Translations under genes and position numbers: made by a program | The notes under the pieces: generated by a model | The model's input: the letters and a program-made list of their open reading frames with translations, nothing else | The model's database searches: none | What the model was told of the DNA's origin: nothing | NCBI GenBank assembly: GCA_963930655.1 | Contig: OZ005606.1 | Span: 22,546,001 to 22,610,000, forward strand | Source of the DNA: Myrica gale | Lineage: Eukaryota; Streptophyta; Magnoliopsida; Fagales; Myricaceae | Length of the DNA stretch: 64,000 nucleotides | Direction: 5' to 3' | Part shown: positions 1 through 12,120 of the stretch, piece by piece | How the letters are laid out: each line of letters opens with the position of its first letter | Position numbering within the stretch: the stretch's first letter is position 1

Positions 1-2219
1 CCATATGCCTTAAATCATGTGATCCAATCATCCTACTTAAACCAATAACGTCACAGCACTCCTTCAATGACAAAATAGTAAGAAAATCACATGCAATAGT
101 TCATATAACTTAAAAATCATTATAAAAACTAGGCATGTGATGATTTAGTCTTACATCACCATCCTTAAGCCCTTTGGCTTCTTTTACTTTGCTTTGATCT
201 GCCTCCCCTTCCATTCCATTCGGCCAATATTAAAAAATCTTCATAATATTCTGCAGCAAATGCATGTAAAACACATCACAAAAGCAAAAACAACATGTCA
301 TATGTTCACCAATAACCGAGACCAACTCGTGGCTCCTTAGTCTCCAAAAGTGTATGTTTTGGCCACTGATGTGGCTTAGCAACTCTATTGGTTATATCAT
401 ATAAGCATAGCACCCATTTTTAGTAAAGAAGTCTTAAAAATTTGAAGGATTACCACATGCAAGCATGACCTACTCATGTTCTCATGTAAAAAATCACTAC
501 TATAGATTTCTTTCTTTCATTGAATGATTAAACAATAATATAGAATCATACAACAAGCCAAAAACATGAAGAACACGTTTTTCCCAACTCAAATGCACAA
601 TAGAAACTATCCCTTACCTCTAAAGCTTCGGTGCATTTGGATTTCCAAAGGAAAACACGTCACTTTTCTCCCCCCCCCCCTTTTTCTTCCTTTTTCGACC
701 TCTTCTATCCTTCGACTGCTTCTCTCTTCCTCTTCTTCAGTTTCTCCCTTCTATCCCTTGGTGTCTTCTCTATTCTCATGTCTCTCTCCTCCTATCACTT
801 TCAGTCGGGTGCTGGTATTCTCTAAAATCTCTCTCTCTCTCACTTTGGTCGACAAACACAAAGGGGAATAAGCTGCCGATCACCTACCTCTCACCATGTA
901 GTTGGCTAAAGAATGAGAGAGAGAAAACAAAAAGGGAGGTAGTTGACATTAGTGCATCATTCGGCCAAAACATGTGTGTTAAAAATAATTAATGCAAGGT
1001 GAGGGACATTAATTTCTAGGATGTAAAATAATTATAAGATTGAAAGCAAATCCTTTAAGGACATAAAACACATTGTAATTCGGCTATAAGCTTAAGAGAA
1101 TAATTTAATGTTAATCACGAATCATGCATGAAACATGCTAAATAATTTGAATATAAAGCAAGAGATAAAATTAAAGATAAATATCATTTGGAAAGACTCT
1201 TTAATAAAATTAAATCCCCTATTGTAAATAGTATTGAAATAATAACAAGTATCAAGCTCAATAGGAAATAACATAAAAATAAATGCAATCACATAATTAA
1301 AACAATACAATATTTAAACCAAGGAAAAGACATTCGGCCATATACGAAAAAATAATCAAATTACTCTAAAATATTAGAGGAAAAAAAATCAAATCAATTA
1401 AACACATGGACTGCAATAAAAATAGTAATCTTAATTCAAAGAGTAAAAATGAAAAGAAAAAAAATCTATAAGCAATTAATTAAATCGTAAATATTAAACC
1501 AGACACAAATTTAGAAAAAAAAACCGTATACTAAGGAAAAGACCACAATTCCTAAAGACAGTAAAAGGAAAGCCGTAACACAAGGATTACTCACTGAGAG
1601 ATTGCGTTATTCCAATTGTCACCATTTTGAGTTTCAGAATATATTGATTCTTCCGACTGAATGGAGTTGCTTCATTTCAGATAGAAAAGGAAAATCCAAT
1701 TTTTTTTCTGCTTTTCAAGGAAACTATTACTCGCGAACATATTTGACAGCCAAAGATTTTGCTACACTGACCTACGAGTAAAATTACACTTTCTTTCAGT
1801 TGCTTTTGTTTTCTTCAAGGATTAATCTGGTTGCATTTTCTTACTAAATCGTGCAAAATAAGACTCGCGATGTAGCTATCGGCAACTTCTTCAGGTAGAT
1901 AGTCGCCGGGATCATCTCAAATCTTGCCCTCTCTGTCATCCGGCATTATCACGAAAGCAAGATCCTTCATCAATCAAAGTCAGTCTAACTTCTGATAGAC
2001 TAGAGCTCAAGTCTCTAAAAGGAGCTAGCACTTACAACAAGTGTCTACCAGTCACCAAAATGATACAGATCAATCACTCTAGTCCACTCTTTAAATGCCA
2101 AACTAACCAACTTTAAAATTAGCCTTCTTCGAGGAAAAGAAGAATAAGAAAAAAGAGCAGACATACAAAAATCGCCAACCTCAAAGGCTGGACAAGTATT
2201 CCTCGTCTGAAAGTTAAGA
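1..2219. other. Intergenic, no gene recognised
   Basis: AT-rich plant intergenic DNA. A pyrimidine-rich tract lies at about 660-840, with a poly-C run near 670 and CT repeats near 825-840. It gives short serine- and leucine-rich frames that look like low-complexity by-products. No conserved domain, splice-supported exon or clear terminal repeat was seen. The last 200 bases are the 3' flank of the B3 gene that follows on the minus strand. Confidence 0.6.
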
Positions 2220-4624
2220 TCACACATAATTGATCACGCGAAATATTGACACTTCAAGCAGTATAATAGGCGTCCCCTTGATCAGCTCAAACACACAGAC
2301 ATCTCCTTCTTCTAAGTTATTGTCCCTTACGAATATATACCATCCTTGCCCTAGTTTCATAGCTGAAGTTGAATGATCACGAAAACGGCAACTGACATCC
2401 CATTGTTTTCCATTGGAAGTCTGAAGTTTAACAATCTGATTCTGAATAAGATACCTGACAGCAAATCGAACAGGCACATACTGCAGAAGAAAGACCGATT
2501 CCAAAAATGACATTTCAAGGAAACATTTGAAAAACTTTGAGATCAAATCCTCGTGTAGAACAGTAGAAGGCTCACCATCTGATAGTTATTTATATTATGT
2601 GGCTGTAAGATACGCATGAATGAAGCATGTTTAGGCTTGAACATTCTGGCTGCTTGGACTGCTCTCTCTCTTCCTCGGGTCATCAAGAGTCTTCCTTTTG
2701 AAGATGTGCCAGAAAATCTCTTCCTACCAATGATGTCTTTGTCTTCAGGTTTCGTGGCCAACCCATGTGAGTTGCACATTCCTTTTATGTTCAACTTATC
2801 ATGGCCTAATTTTTCTGCATCATCAAGCACTTGATCTTCCAATTTACAGCTCTTGCTCGATGGATACCGAATCTCAGTGGCAGTCTTGTCAAATACAAGG
2901 ATTTGGAAATTTGAATTTCCTTCGTATCCGAAGACTAAAAAGTACCCATCATCAATAGAATAGTATTCTATAAAATCCTGCCAACCTTCATGAAACCACA
3001 TCTTCTTGTTAGCTTTCTCCACTCCCACTTGCCACATACGACCAGACGGAATAGTGAGCGTAGCAACAGTGCACAGTTCATCCCCAAATTCCTGTACGAA
3101 CTTCTCAGGGATTCTCTGCCGTCACCCAATCAATTTGTCTTATCTTAATTGAACTGCCAAATTAAAGAAGGAAACATGTTCTTCCAATATATACGTGGAT
3201 AGATAAATTGCTTCTAATCATTACAATCAAAAGTCAGTGAACCTTGTCAAAGTGCTACACAAACCAGTAACTTTAACTGAACTTTTTATTCTTCTTCTTT
3301 TTGAGCAAATATGTTTCATTAAACAAAGAAATTCAGTACAAAAAGAACAATGATAAAACACAAAAAAAACAGGCACCAACAAAACCGAAAAACAGAGGGC
3401 TGACTAGGCTATATGGCTCCAGGCCTATAAATAAGCAAATTGAGCAAGGATCCATGAAAGAGAATCTGTCCAAAGGCCCGAGAACAGATCTGAAGCCGCC
3501 ATGAACTACAAGGAAGTGATATATAAAACATGTGGCGCGCATGAATTTAAAGCCTCAAGGTTCATTTACATTCCCCAAACTATCAAAATCAATGAACCAT
3601 CTTTGTTGTGCCAGTTGTAAATTTAACCAATCTTTTACCACTTTGACACACTGATGGAAGTCGGGCAATTTGGTTAGCCGTGTTATTGAACATTTTGCAG
3701 AAAGAAACCTTCCAAGTAACAAATCAAGAAAAAAGGAAAAAGTGCTAAAACAAATATAAAAAAAAAGCACCAAAAAGAGCTTCTCTTATTGAAAGAAAAG
3801 ATAAACATTGTATAATTGAAACATAAAAGAAATAGGAGAAAGAATCATGATAGATGAAAATTTAAATGATTCGGTCTAGAAGACTTACATCCACTGTAAA
3901 ACCCTCTATAACTATGTTTGTATTATAAATTCATGTTTACAAAGTTAAACGTCTTTATTTATAGAGACAATACAAAGCATGATAGGAAAATATTCCTACA
4001 TTTAAATTTGAATCCCTGCATTTAAATTAACGATATCATATTTAAACTCAAATATTTGATATCGTGATCTGATATTATCTCTAACACTTATTTGAAATGA
4101 AAGAATGGAAAGAAAACTCAATCTTGGCATTGATTTTGGTTTCTAAATTTTTTGAGAAATTCCACTTTCCAAAATCCAACTATCCAAACCATACGAAGAA
4201 CAAACGTGTTATTTGAGCCCTAATAATTTTTTTTACAAGGTTTCATCTAGAAGGTTTACTAAAGGTTATATTTCAGGAAAAACATGAACAACAGGTTAAA
4301 TTCAAGACAAAAAAAAATTGATTTCAGTTATCCAGTCGAACGTTCATGCATGTCAAAGAAATTTCCCAAAGAATGTCCAGCAGAAACAAAATAAATAAAT
4401 ACATAAACGAATGCCCAACCCATTGGAGTATAGTGGTAAAGACTCTGTCCTTGTACATATTCCTGCGTCTTACCGGCTTCATAACATTAAAAGCATTTAC
4501 CAGTAAACAGGGTACTTCTGGAGACAAAATAATTAAGGAGCTGGGGGTGCATTACCAGCTTCTTGTCGGCCATGGTAGAGGGGAGTATTATCTTGAAGAA
4601 GTGCGAGGATCTCCTACCCGCCAT
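2220..4624 (-). CDS. VRN1-like B3-domain protein, copy A (intact)
   Basis: Three exons on the minus strand: 4624-4556, 3115-2576 and 2480-2220. All have GT-AG borders, both introns are phase 0, and the product is 289 aa. Exon 1 encodes MAGRRSSHFFKIILP, the start of a B3 DNA-binding fold. The first B3 domain spans about residues 8-108 and includes FHEGWQDF, YEGNSNF and an ATEI ending. A basic, Ser/Lys-rich linker follows (about 109-185). A second B3 domain fills about 187-289, with YVPVRFA near its start and EEGDVCVFEL near its end. This two-B3 plan is that of VRN1 and other REM-family proteins, which bind DNA in the nucleus; a transcription-factor role is inferred from the family. The ATG at 4624 is the first in frame before the B3 motif. 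Intron 1 (1.4 kb) holds a LINE-like insertion. It is the only unbroken copy of the three. Confidence 0.85.
3290..3545 (-). mobile_element. LINE 3'-end-like insertion in intron 1 of B3 copy A
   Basis: This block is absent from the matching intron of B3 copy B, while the sequence on both sides (a tract near 3560-3620 reading CCATCTTTGTTG) is shared with it. Read on the minus strand it has an open frame followed by a tail with AATGAAACATATTTGC and an A-rich end. Plant L1-like LINEs often end in this way. No reverse-transcriptase motif is included, so the family call is an inference. Confidence 0.35.
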
Positions 4625-5770
4625 AGAACTTGACGTCCAACTTCCGGTGGGTATCATTTAGTCCGGCGGTCCTTGCCTTATCAGCTGATCACGAAGGTTG
4701 ACCACCCCTTACACTCTTTAGGATCCGATTTACAGCTCGGATTCTCAGTAGAAGGTGGATGTTTGAGAGGTAGTATCTTAAAGGAATTGAAACCCCCTGC
4801 AATTCGGGCGATCGGGATCCGTCTTAAAGCAACGACAATATTGAGGGCAAAAATTGATGCTTTCGAGGTGTACAGCAGTAACTATGCATTAATTATAAGT
4901 TTACAATACAACACCGTAACATCACCTTTCCAACACATCAATTAAACATTAATTGGAGCTCCCTAAACGTTTGAGACATTTGAATGATGTATACCGTGCA
5001 TGACACGGCTGAATTTCCTTATTTTCGAGCCTTGTAATTTTCCTCTGTCTAACAAACAGAATTAGAGCTCTGCTCGAGTCCAGTAGAGTATTAGCCGTTC
5101 GAACTCGAGGGCCGAGGCTCATTATATATAAATAGTTGGTGTTTGTTTGTGGAAATATTAAGGTTTTGGAAATTTTGGGCATTGATGTTTGTGAAAAACT
5201 ATAGTATTTTATGGAAAAGTGATGAGAAAGAAGATTTAATTGAATAGTATAATAGTATTTTATAATTTAATAAGGAGAGAGATATTATTTTATGATTGTT
5301 TGGAAATGTTGAGGATTGGAAAAATCGGGAAACAAACGCCCCGTAAAAGATAAAGTTTGAGTTGAGCTTAACTCGAGTTTCTGTAAAGGTATTTAATCTC
5401 GGCTCGTTCAAAATTTTTCATGTTCAAACTAACTCAAGCTCGATTAAACATATATACACGAGTTGAGTTTGAACTTATTCGAGTCGAGCTCCATTTCGAA
5501 CTAACTAACAAAATCTGAACTTAGAAAATATAAATATTAAAAATAAAACTCAAATCAAAGTCTTGACATACGATGACTAACAGAAAAATAATATGCAGAG
5601 GATTGAACGGTGACCAACTTGGTCGCACCAGATTTCCTGTATTGAATGAAATATCTTTACAAGCAACGGAAAAAATATATACACAGTACTGACCTTGAAA
5701 ACCAGGACAGCAAAACAGATATATAAAATAGCTTCTATGTTCAACGGTAACAGCAGGTCCTAATAACAGA
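4625..5770. other. 5' flank of B3 copy A and intergenic sequence
   Basis: The first 300 bases are the upstream region of copy A. Short blocks, such as AAATTGATGC near 4851, recur upstream of copy B (near 10,318) and copy C (near 19,080), so the array was duplicated together with its promoters. A MITE-like block follows at about 5128-5342. No gene was seen. Confidence 0.5.
5128..5342. mobile_element. MITE-like AT-rich block
   Basis: An AT-rich stretch that begins near TTGGTGTTTGTTTGTGG and ends near GGGAAACAAACGCCCC. It resembles the block at about 21,168-21,385 in length, in ends rich in GTTTG/CAAAC and in interior wording (ATTGATGTTTGTGAAAAA, GAAGATTTAATTGAAT). The match between the two copies supports a mobile repeat. 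Exact ends and a target duplication were not resolved. Confidence 0.45.
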
Positions 5771-5774
5771 GGGC

Positions 5775-6710
5775 AGCGACTGATATTCGTTTTTTAGCTG
5801 CTCTCTCGTTAGAGCCCTACCTCAAATGGACTGTCGACTTTACTATTGCTTCGCTGAAACTGCATCGCAAAATTCGAAAGGAGAAAGGGTCTTCTAGCAA
5901 AGGGGGCAAATCCCCTGGTACCTCTTGCCTTGGGTCTGCAAAGGCAGTTCAGAGGCTTCACTTGGAGCAATTGGCAGATCTTGATCTGGTCTCTCATGGA
6001 GCATTAGTTTCGATTTCGGATTCGGCTGGGGTGGTGAGCCATATCTTGCCCTCACCACCCCAATGAAGACGCTTCACTGGAACTGTTACGAACTAGCTCG
6101 GGCTGCAGTAGTCCGATCTCTCTGAGCTCTCAACAGTAACTTTAATCCCGATATTTTGTTCCTGGTTGAGACTAAAATTTCTAATGTTGGTCCTGCTCTT
6201 CGTCGTTTGGGTTTTATTAAGTTTGTGCAACAACTTCCCTTGGGTTGTAAGAGAGGTCTGGCTTTAGCTTGGCGTCCTGGTGTGGATTTGAAGAACGCGA
6301 CTTTATCTCAGTGCTTCATAAATGGTTTCTGGCCCAACTATTTGGGTAGATAAGCAGCGTTTTTGGGATGATATTAGTTTGGTAGGCAACGCCTTTAACG
6401 GTGCTTGGCTCTGTTTAGGTGATTTTAATTCGGTTGTCTCAAAAAGATAAAAGTGGTGGGAATCTGGTGCTAGCTTCCTCCTCTTCTGGTCTCCGTCACT
6501 TTTTGGCTACGCAAGGTTTGATTGACATGGGGTTTAACGGTCCTCATTATACTTGGAGTGACAAAAGGCACGGATATGCTACGATTCGAGAACGAGTGGA
6601 GTTGCGAATGGCAATTGGCGTTTGTTTTTCCCGCGTGTCACTATCAAGCATTGCCCTCGATCATCATCTGACCATGCTTCTGTCTTTCTTTATATTGTGA
6701 TTATGAATTT
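5775..6710 (+). mobile_element. L1-type LINE fragment: ORF2 endonuclease region
   Basis: From 6064 the plus strand reads MKTLHWNCYELARAAVV, the usual start of the apurinic-type endonuclease in plant L1-like ORF2. After it come an ILFLVETKIS motif, a GDFNSVVS motif near 6418, DMGFNGPHYTWSDKR near 6525-6570, and a final SSSDHASV block. These are the successive endonuclease motifs of the family. At least two frame changes and early stops separate them, so the copy is dead. The reverse transcriptase and the 3' end are missing. The preceding 280 bases, with a Lys/Ser-rich frame ending just before the ATG, could be the leader or an ORF1 end. Confidence 0.75.
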
Positions 6711-6835
6711 GACTGTAAATCTTTTCTTAGGATTTGATTGTGCATTATATTGAAATTGTGATTAGGACTAGGTTATGAAACTGTTATTAAGTTATGAAAT
6801 TATTTGATGAATTTTGTTTTGTTTTGTTTAGATAA

Positions 6836-7492
6836 TGGATAAGTTTTTAATAAATAAGCCCGCCAGCGTAGGGTCGTCTTGTACTCCTAACGTGACTTCT
6901 ACTTCTTAAACGAATAAGAGCTCGAAAAGACCTCGTATTTTGTTTAGTCTGGATGATATTGTTGCTTAAATATCAACTTCGAACCTACATATATGATGTG
7001 AGAAATTATGATGTTTTTTCTGAGCTTCAAAATATTGAAGATCTTGATGTGAAGATGGCTGAGATAAGAAAACATACTCTATATTCATTGATTTATCAAC
7101 TGATTGAGTTGATATTTGTTTTACTAGTTGCGACTGCAATCATTGAGAGTGTTATCTGCGATGAAGTTTATTAAAACTGACTTGCGTAATAAGATGTGAG
7201 ACGAATTGATGAATGATAGTTTTGTGATATACATCGAGAAGGAAATTTTTGAAATTATTGAGAACGAAACTATTTTATAACGTTTTCAGAATATATAGTC
7301 ATGTAACATCCAATTGCCACCTCTCAGTATCAGCAAATAGTATGTTCGTGTATTTCAATATTTTTAATATTTTAATCCTTAATTTTTGATATTTTAACTC
7401 TAAGATATTTTTTTTATATTACGTAATAATTTTTTTTTCATTTTTCTTTAAAAATTTGATCCCTTCAATTGCATTCCTAATTCCGCCACTTG
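6836..7492 (+). mobile_element. hAT element remnant with ZMYM1-like transposase pieces
   Basis: The frame at 6836 begins MDKFLINKPASVGSSC, like the N-terminus of plant ZMYM1-like (TTF-type) hAT transposases. It soon jumps to C-terminal pieces: RNYDVFSELQNI, a HTLYSLIYQLIELIFVLLV block, and then MKFIKTDLRNKM with a following YIEKEIFEIIEN. These belong to the hAT dimerisation region. Most of the protein is therefore deleted, and stops interrupt the rest. Bases 7376-7492 match the inverted first 115 bases of the 29,078-30,578 hAT element and end in TTCCGCCACTTG, a TIR-like end. The left end was not found. Confidence 0.65.
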
Positions 7493-7876
7493 ATTTGTCC
7501 CCAAACTACTGCCCAGTTCAAACACAATGTATCACTCAGGGAAAAAAAAAAAAAAAAAAACCAGAATCGGGTAGTACTTGAGTTTGTTGGGTTTCGATTG
7601 AACAAGGATACTACCTGCATTCCACTTCAAGACCGTGCACTAATTACTCTTAATCAAATAGTACTTCTAGTTACTGAATTTTTAGACAGTTTAGCTTCAG
7701 AGCACACTACTGAATGGAGGCACAGCACAGTTTCTACCAATCAACGAAGATCAACAGATAAACTGTTTTCTATGCAGTCGGGTAATCTGAGAGCTATAAC
7801 AGTAGCCCTTCAAAGGGAGAAAGAAATAAAAAGGAACCCTGAGCTCATACAAGTTATCTTCTGCTTGAAAAATACT

Positions 7877-10076
7877 TCACGCATAGTCAGCCACGCGAAA
7901 TAGCGAGACGTTAAGCACAACAGGCTTCATCTGGATCAACTCAAAGGCACAGACATCTCCTTTTTCCAAATTATTTTCCCTGGAAAATTCTGTCCATCCC
8001 TCCCCTATTCGTACTGCTGAAGATGATGGTATATGGGGGCAGTACTTGGTCGTCCATTGTTGTCCATCAGCAATCTTAAGGGTGCATTTGCACCAAAAAT
8101 TTTACAAAATATTTCACCAACTCACAATAAAATACTACAATATAATCTCTCTCTCTCTCCCATCAAAAAATATAAAATATTACCTCTCTTCACTTTTTCA
8201 CTAAACCCAGTACCAACATTAAACCCAATATCAAAAAAATTGCAACACAAACATAATCTAAGTATCGCAATTTAATGCCCGCTAAGATATTTGGAAGCAA
8301 ATCCAGCAGGCACATACTGCAACAGAAAACAGATTGAAACGAAGCATATTTCGAAAGAAATATTGGAAACACATAATGATCACTTCATCTTTTAAACCTC
8401 ACCAGATATGGCCTCAAGAAACTGATGAAAGAAGGACCTTTAGGCTTCAACATTCTGGCTGCTTTGAATGCTCCCTCTCTTCCTCTGCACATCATCCGTC
8501 TCGTTTTTGAAGATGTGCTGGATAGTTTTTGCCTAACAGACATTTCTCTATCTTCGTTTTTGGCAGAAAACTCATCCAAGTTGCACATTTCAGTTTTGTT
8601 CAACTGGCCTTGCTTCGATTTTTTCGCATCATCTAATTCCATCGAGTCCACCTGATCTTCCAATTCACAACTCTTACCCAATCCATACTGAATTTCAGTG
8701 GCAGTGGTATCAAACACAAGAACATAGAAATTCGAATTCCCTTCATATCTGAAGACTAAAAAGTACCCATAGACTACAGAATTAGATTTTACAAAATCCT
8801 GCCAACCTTCATGAAACCAAATCTTCTTGTCAGCTTTCTTCAATCCCACTAGCCAAACGCGACCAGAGGGAAGAGTGAGTGTAGCAATAGTTGACAGTTC
8901 ATCCCCAAAATTCCTTGCAAACATTTCCGGGATAATCTGCAGCAATCAAATGAATTATATTGTCTTAATTGGATCAAGGAAATGTGCTTCCAAGATGCAA
9001 ATAGGTATATAGCCACTGATCTTCACAATTGTAAAATTAGTGATTCCTGGTGAAGTGCCTCATAAGCCAATAACTTCAATAGAACTTTTTAAAAGGTTGA
9101 TCTGTTTTTTCCCCATTTTGTGAAACTTCTAATATCAATTTCCAAGTATTAAAAAATGCCGTAACAAGCCAATTGGTGATGAGGCAAATCCTATGATTTT
9201 ATGAAACGAGGTGAAAAATAGTCAGACAACTCAGCTTGAACGACAATGAAACAAGGCTAAGCAAGACCATATGACGCTAGATGATTTTAATTGCTTTGGG
9301 TTCATCTCATTTCCAAAAACATCAAACTCCATAGCCATCTTTGTTGTCCTGTAAACTAATACCACCCAATTCACTTGTCTCTGCTGGAGGGTTGGGCAAT
9401 TTGGTTCGCTGTATTATTGAAGATTCTGCAGAGAAGACCCTTTTCGCAACAGTTTTTGAATAAACGACTCAGTAAAAAGAAAGAAGAAAAAAAGTATCAA
9501 GAGCGTTGGCGAAAAGGTATTCATTGCAAAGAACGTCAAAAGGATTATTTCACATGGACATCAATTTTTGCAGCGTTACCTACAATTTGTAAACTATAGA
9601 CATGTTTGAATGGTGTGAGACAATTAACTAACAATGGAACTCGCTTAATTTATGAAGTTTCTTAGAAAGTTCCCAGAAAGCTTTGAACCCAACGTATCAC
9701 TTAATATAGGCAAGCAACATGATCTATCTCTCGAATGCAGCGATGAAGTACCCGTTTGTTCTCAGTTCTTAGTGCCAAAGTAAATCAAGAAACAAGCAAG
9801 CCATGTAGAGTGGCAAAGATACTTTTTTTGCATTTATTTCTAAATCTTCTCGGTAACCAAGAAGAAGATTAGACATTTCATGTAAAACAGGGTGCTAGCG
9901 TAAAAAAGTTGGCGAGGGTGCATTACCAGTTTCTTGTCGGCCAAGGTCGAGGGGAGCATTATTTTGAAGAAGTGCGAGGGTCTCCAATCCTTCCCCTTGG
10001 AACTCGATGGACGGCGATCACAGGTCCAGTTGGGCACCACTTTACTACGGCGAGTCCTTGATTTGCTAGCTGCCAT
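7877..10076 (-). pseudogene. VRN1-like B3 gene, copy B (second B3 domain disrupted)
   Basis: Same three-exon plan as copy A. Exon 1 is 10076-9927 (50 codons, longer N-terminus MAASKSRTRRSKV), exon 2 is 8936-8403 (178 codons), and exon 3 starts at 8316. The first B3 domain is complete (IIPEMFARNFGDEL, FHEGWQDF, YEGNSNF). Exon 3 reads YVPAGFASKYLSGH and then meets a TAA at 8274-8272. The rest of the second B3 domain survives as 8262-8259 plus 8079-7877, with EKGDVCAFEL and FRVADYA, on the far side of a 179-bp MITE. The frame across the inferred empty site is still open apart from that TAA, which lies outside the MITE, so the stop and the insertion are separate events. A 241-aa one-B3 protein could still be made, so this may be a shortened gene rather than a silent one. 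Confidence 0.8.
8080..8258. mobile_element. PIF/Harbinger-like MITE in B3 copy B exon 3
   Basis: A 179-bp AT-rich insertion flanked by TAA at 8077-8079 and 8259-8261. Its ends are imperfect inverted repeats: GGGTGCATTTG at one end, and CAAACATAATC at the other, which reads GATTATGTTTG in reverse. Two relatives lie at 42,438-42,631 (TAA flanks) and 43,168-43,344 (TTA flanks). They share CTTCACTTTTTCACTAAAC-like wording. A 3-bp TAA/TTA target and ends of this type fit PIF/Harbinger (Tourist-like) MITEs. It interrupts the second B3 domain. Confidence 0.8.
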
Positions 10077-11029
10077 AGCAAAAAGTGTCCGATCAGTTAT
10101 ATGATCAGAACACAAAGGTTGATATCTCGCCCGGAAATATCTTGATAATGCTTTGATCCCTTTTAGGATGAGAACCGACTTGTGAGTGGAGCGTGGCATG
10201 TTTGAGTGTCTAATTCACGAGGCGCTTTTACATAAAGGTTTCCAGTTGTCACTTCCAAAAAAAGAAAAGAAAAAGTTCGCAGACTCGCAGTGGCAGAGAA
10301 TGAACAATACAGACATCAAATTGATGCTTTAAAGGTGTACGAAATTAGCAGAAAAAAGCAGAAATGGCATTGGCTAATCGATCATATTTGGCGAATATTT
10401 CCCAAAGGGCAAAGCTCCATATCCACCCGGTGAGCCCTATTTCCCTCGCTTGGAGTAGGGGTCTTCCCTTTGGACCGGTTCCAACTGTTGTCACGGGTCA
10501 CTCAGTTCTGCACGAATGAGTAGTCTTAGACCCATTTTATAAGATTTATAGGACGTTATAGTTATCAAAATATTAAGGATTCGAACCTGTTATGCATTGC
10601 ATTTTTTTCTACTTGTACAGAGACTTTGGCTTTTAGCGTCCAGAGAAGGAAGGAAGGAAGGCTCCACTCCTTTGCGAGCATTTCAATACTTTGTGTCCCT
10701 CTCCTCTCCTCTCCTGAGATTCAGTGCTCATGTATTCTATAATGACACAATTGATCTTGATTTTGTTGAAAGTTGTAAAGGGTGGTTTTAAGCCCTATTA
10801 ATCGCAAAACTTAACTAAAGGTGAAGCTTTTCCTCACACTCGCACACTGATCAGCTCAGCGTCCCTTTTCATAACCGATCAAAAAGCTCATGCTTTCAAG
10901 CTTTTCTCGCTGTGAATGCCATTGACTTGGTATGGGCGAACCGGAACAAGGTAGAGGTTTAACCAGCAATGGGTGTGACATCGGTCCAAACAACAAGATT
11001 TTTTCGTATATTTCATAAAATATTTCGCA

Positions 11030-11061
<32 letters not shown>

Positions 11062-11253
11062 TAATTCCAGGAAGTTTGCTTTCGATAGCTGAAGCTAATG
11101 AAACAGATCAACTGTTCTAGTTCAGTTCCCATACAAATGGCAATCTTAAAAAACTATATAAAACTTGCCTTCTTAGAGAATAACAATGAAGAGTACCAGA
11201 CATCCGACATCACCATTGTTGGGTTTAGACAAGTTATCTTGACTGAGAGTACT
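10077..11253. other. Intergenic between B3 copies B and C
   Basis: The upstream region of copy B and the 3' flank of copy C. It holds a GGAAGGAAGGAAGG run near 10,645, a TA repeat at about 11,033-11,057 and a lone GGATTCGAACCTG (Pol III B-box-like, inverted) at about 10,577. No gene or complete mobile element was recognised. Confidence 0.5.
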
Positions 11254-12120
11254 TTAGGCCATGTGTGCATAGTCAACCACGCGAAATATTGTGACTTTGA
11301 GCACAACAGGCTTCTTCTTGATCAACTCAAAGACACACACACCTCCTTCTTTCAAATCATTTTCCCTAGAAAAAGGAGTCCATCCCCTTCCTATCTCCAA
11401 TGCGGTGGCTCTTTTGACCACTGCGAGAGCACTTGGCATGCCATTGTCGTCCATCAGAAGTCTGAAGTTTGACATTTTGACCCGGACTAAGATAGTTGAC
11501 GGCAAATGCGGCGGGCACATACTGCACAAGAAAGAAGGGCTGCAACTAAGCATATTTCAGAGAAATTTTTTATAAACTGATCAAGATCCAATTGTGGATA
11601 AAAGCTCACCATATAACCATTGAGTATCTTATGGGGGCGAAAGATACCCACGAATGAAGCACTTTTAGGCTTGAACATTCTGGCTGCTTCGATGGCTAAG
11701 TGTGGAGCACCGGTCACGATCTCTCCGGCCAGCATCCGAAGGTCTACAAGTTGTCACCTAATAAATGAGGTGAGAACCCGGTTTAGTTGAGGTTTATGTG
11801 AGGACCGGATTTTGAATCTCGATCGGGCCGGATTACACGCACGATTTAGGGCTCCCATTTTCCCCCTTTCGATCTCATTTCCCCTTCGATTTAATTTTTA
11901 CCGCTCTCCTGCTTTCGATTCCTCCCCTGCTTCCTCCCCATTCGAGTTGTGTCTCTCGAGCTGTACATTTCTGTGAAATGTTAGGAATTCCTTGCTTTAC
12001 GTAGGAGGCAGAGGTACTTCGTCCCACAAACTTCTCGTTTTTTCCGTGAACATCGTTTTGAATATTCCCAGTTTGTTGCTGATTTTCTATTCTATGCTTG
12101 TTTGACTTGTAAATTTGCAG

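Noticed and set aside
566-871. 101-codon Ser/Leu/Phe-rich frame
   Set aside because: It comes from a pyrimidine tract with poly-C and CT repeats. Low complexity, no domain.
7490-7903. 137-codon plus-strand frame as a gene
   Set aside because: It runs antisense across the 3' flank of B3 copy B and contains a poly-A/poly-Lys run. No domain was seen.
10565-10600. tRNA gene suggested by an inverted GGTTCGAATCC-like B box
   Set aside because: No A box, acceptor stem or cloverleaf could be drawn around it.
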